6,197 nucleotides of DNA, from positions 1 through 6,197 of the forward strand of contig WLNM01000066.1 in assembly GCA_009699825.1 (NCBI GenBank). Direction: 5' to 3'. Both the position numbers and the translations under genes were made by a program. The first letter of the stretch is position 1; every line of letters starts with the position of its first letter. A model generated the notes under the pieces. That model searched no databases, had not been told where the DNA came from, and saw only the letters and a program-made list of their open reading frames with translations. The stretch is from Actinomycetota bacterium (GTDB lineage: Bacteria > Actinomycetota > Actinomycetes > Nanopelagicales > Nanopelagicaceae). Below, piece by piece: positions 6,157 to 6,197 of the stretch.

Positions 6157-6161
6157 GCATT

Positions 6162-6167
6162 CCTCCT
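6162..6167 (-). promoter_or_regulatory. Near-perfect ribosome-binding site of the binding-protein gene
   Basis: CCTCCT on the + strand reads AGGAGG on the - strand, five bases before the ATG at 6156. Three ATGs lie close by. The one at 6160 is only one base from this site and out of frame. The one at 6156 has the best spacing. The in-frame one at 6147 is 14 bases away. The strength of the site fits the high binding-protein output usual in these operons. Confidence 0.75.
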
Positions 6168-6197
6168 CTTGCTTAATTGTGCCAATCGCGCGGCAGC

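Noticed and set aside
6145..6160. Alternative starts for the binding protein at 6160 (out of frame) and 6147 (in-frame Met4)
   Set aside because: The first is one base from the AGGAGG core and in the wrong frame; the second is 14 bases away. The ATG at 6156 has the best spacing.
6173..6197. Promoter elements upstream of the binding protein (TTGGCA-like and CACAAT-like hexamers on the - strand)
   Set aside because: Only 41 bases are available, and the two elements overlap or touch rather than sitting 16-18 bases apart.

Overview
This window looks like chromosomal DNA from a low-GC actinobacterium. By eye the GC content is in the low-to-mid 40s percent, intergenic gaps are short, and the transport proteins resemble actinobacterial (Streptomyces-type) peptide importers rather than proteobacterial ones. 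Freshwater acI-type lineages (Nanopelagicales) would fit, but this is an inference from composition and protein style, not a taxonomic identification.

Layout. The left part is on the + strand. It holds the C-terminal end of an unrecognised protein (1-138), a small four-helix membrane protein of the DUF1761 type (237-665), and a small lipoprotein with a predicted beta-rich extracellular domain (739-1260). The remaining three quarters is a single - strand block read right to left: a family 5 extracellular solute-binding protein (6156-4399), a DppB/OppB-type permease (4289-3288), and two ATPases of the DppD type (3288-2260) and DppF type (2260-1271). The lipoprotein and the DppF gene converge, with only 10 bases between their stop codons. 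The largest gap without a gene is 109 bases (4290-4398).

How the genes work together. The four - strand genes encode most of an Opp/Dpp peptide importer. The binding protein captures peptide outside the membrane, the permease forms half of the channel, and the two different ATPases form the nucleotide-binding pair. The permease/DppD and DppD/DppF junctions are one-base stop-start overlaps (TGATG and TAATG), which points to translational coupling. The second, DppC-type permease is absent. It is probably encoded just upstream of the binding protein, outside the window. A long perfect stem-loop sits between the binding-protein gene and the permease gene, where it could protect the binding-protein mRNA or reduce read-through, giving excess binding protein over membrane components.

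No RNA genes, CRISPR arrays, insertion sequences, phage genes or attachment sites were seen. Most of the window is ordinary transporter biology. The points most worth a second look are the stem-loop at 4345-4400, the missing DppC gene, and a binding protein with a cleavable signal peptide but no lipobox.
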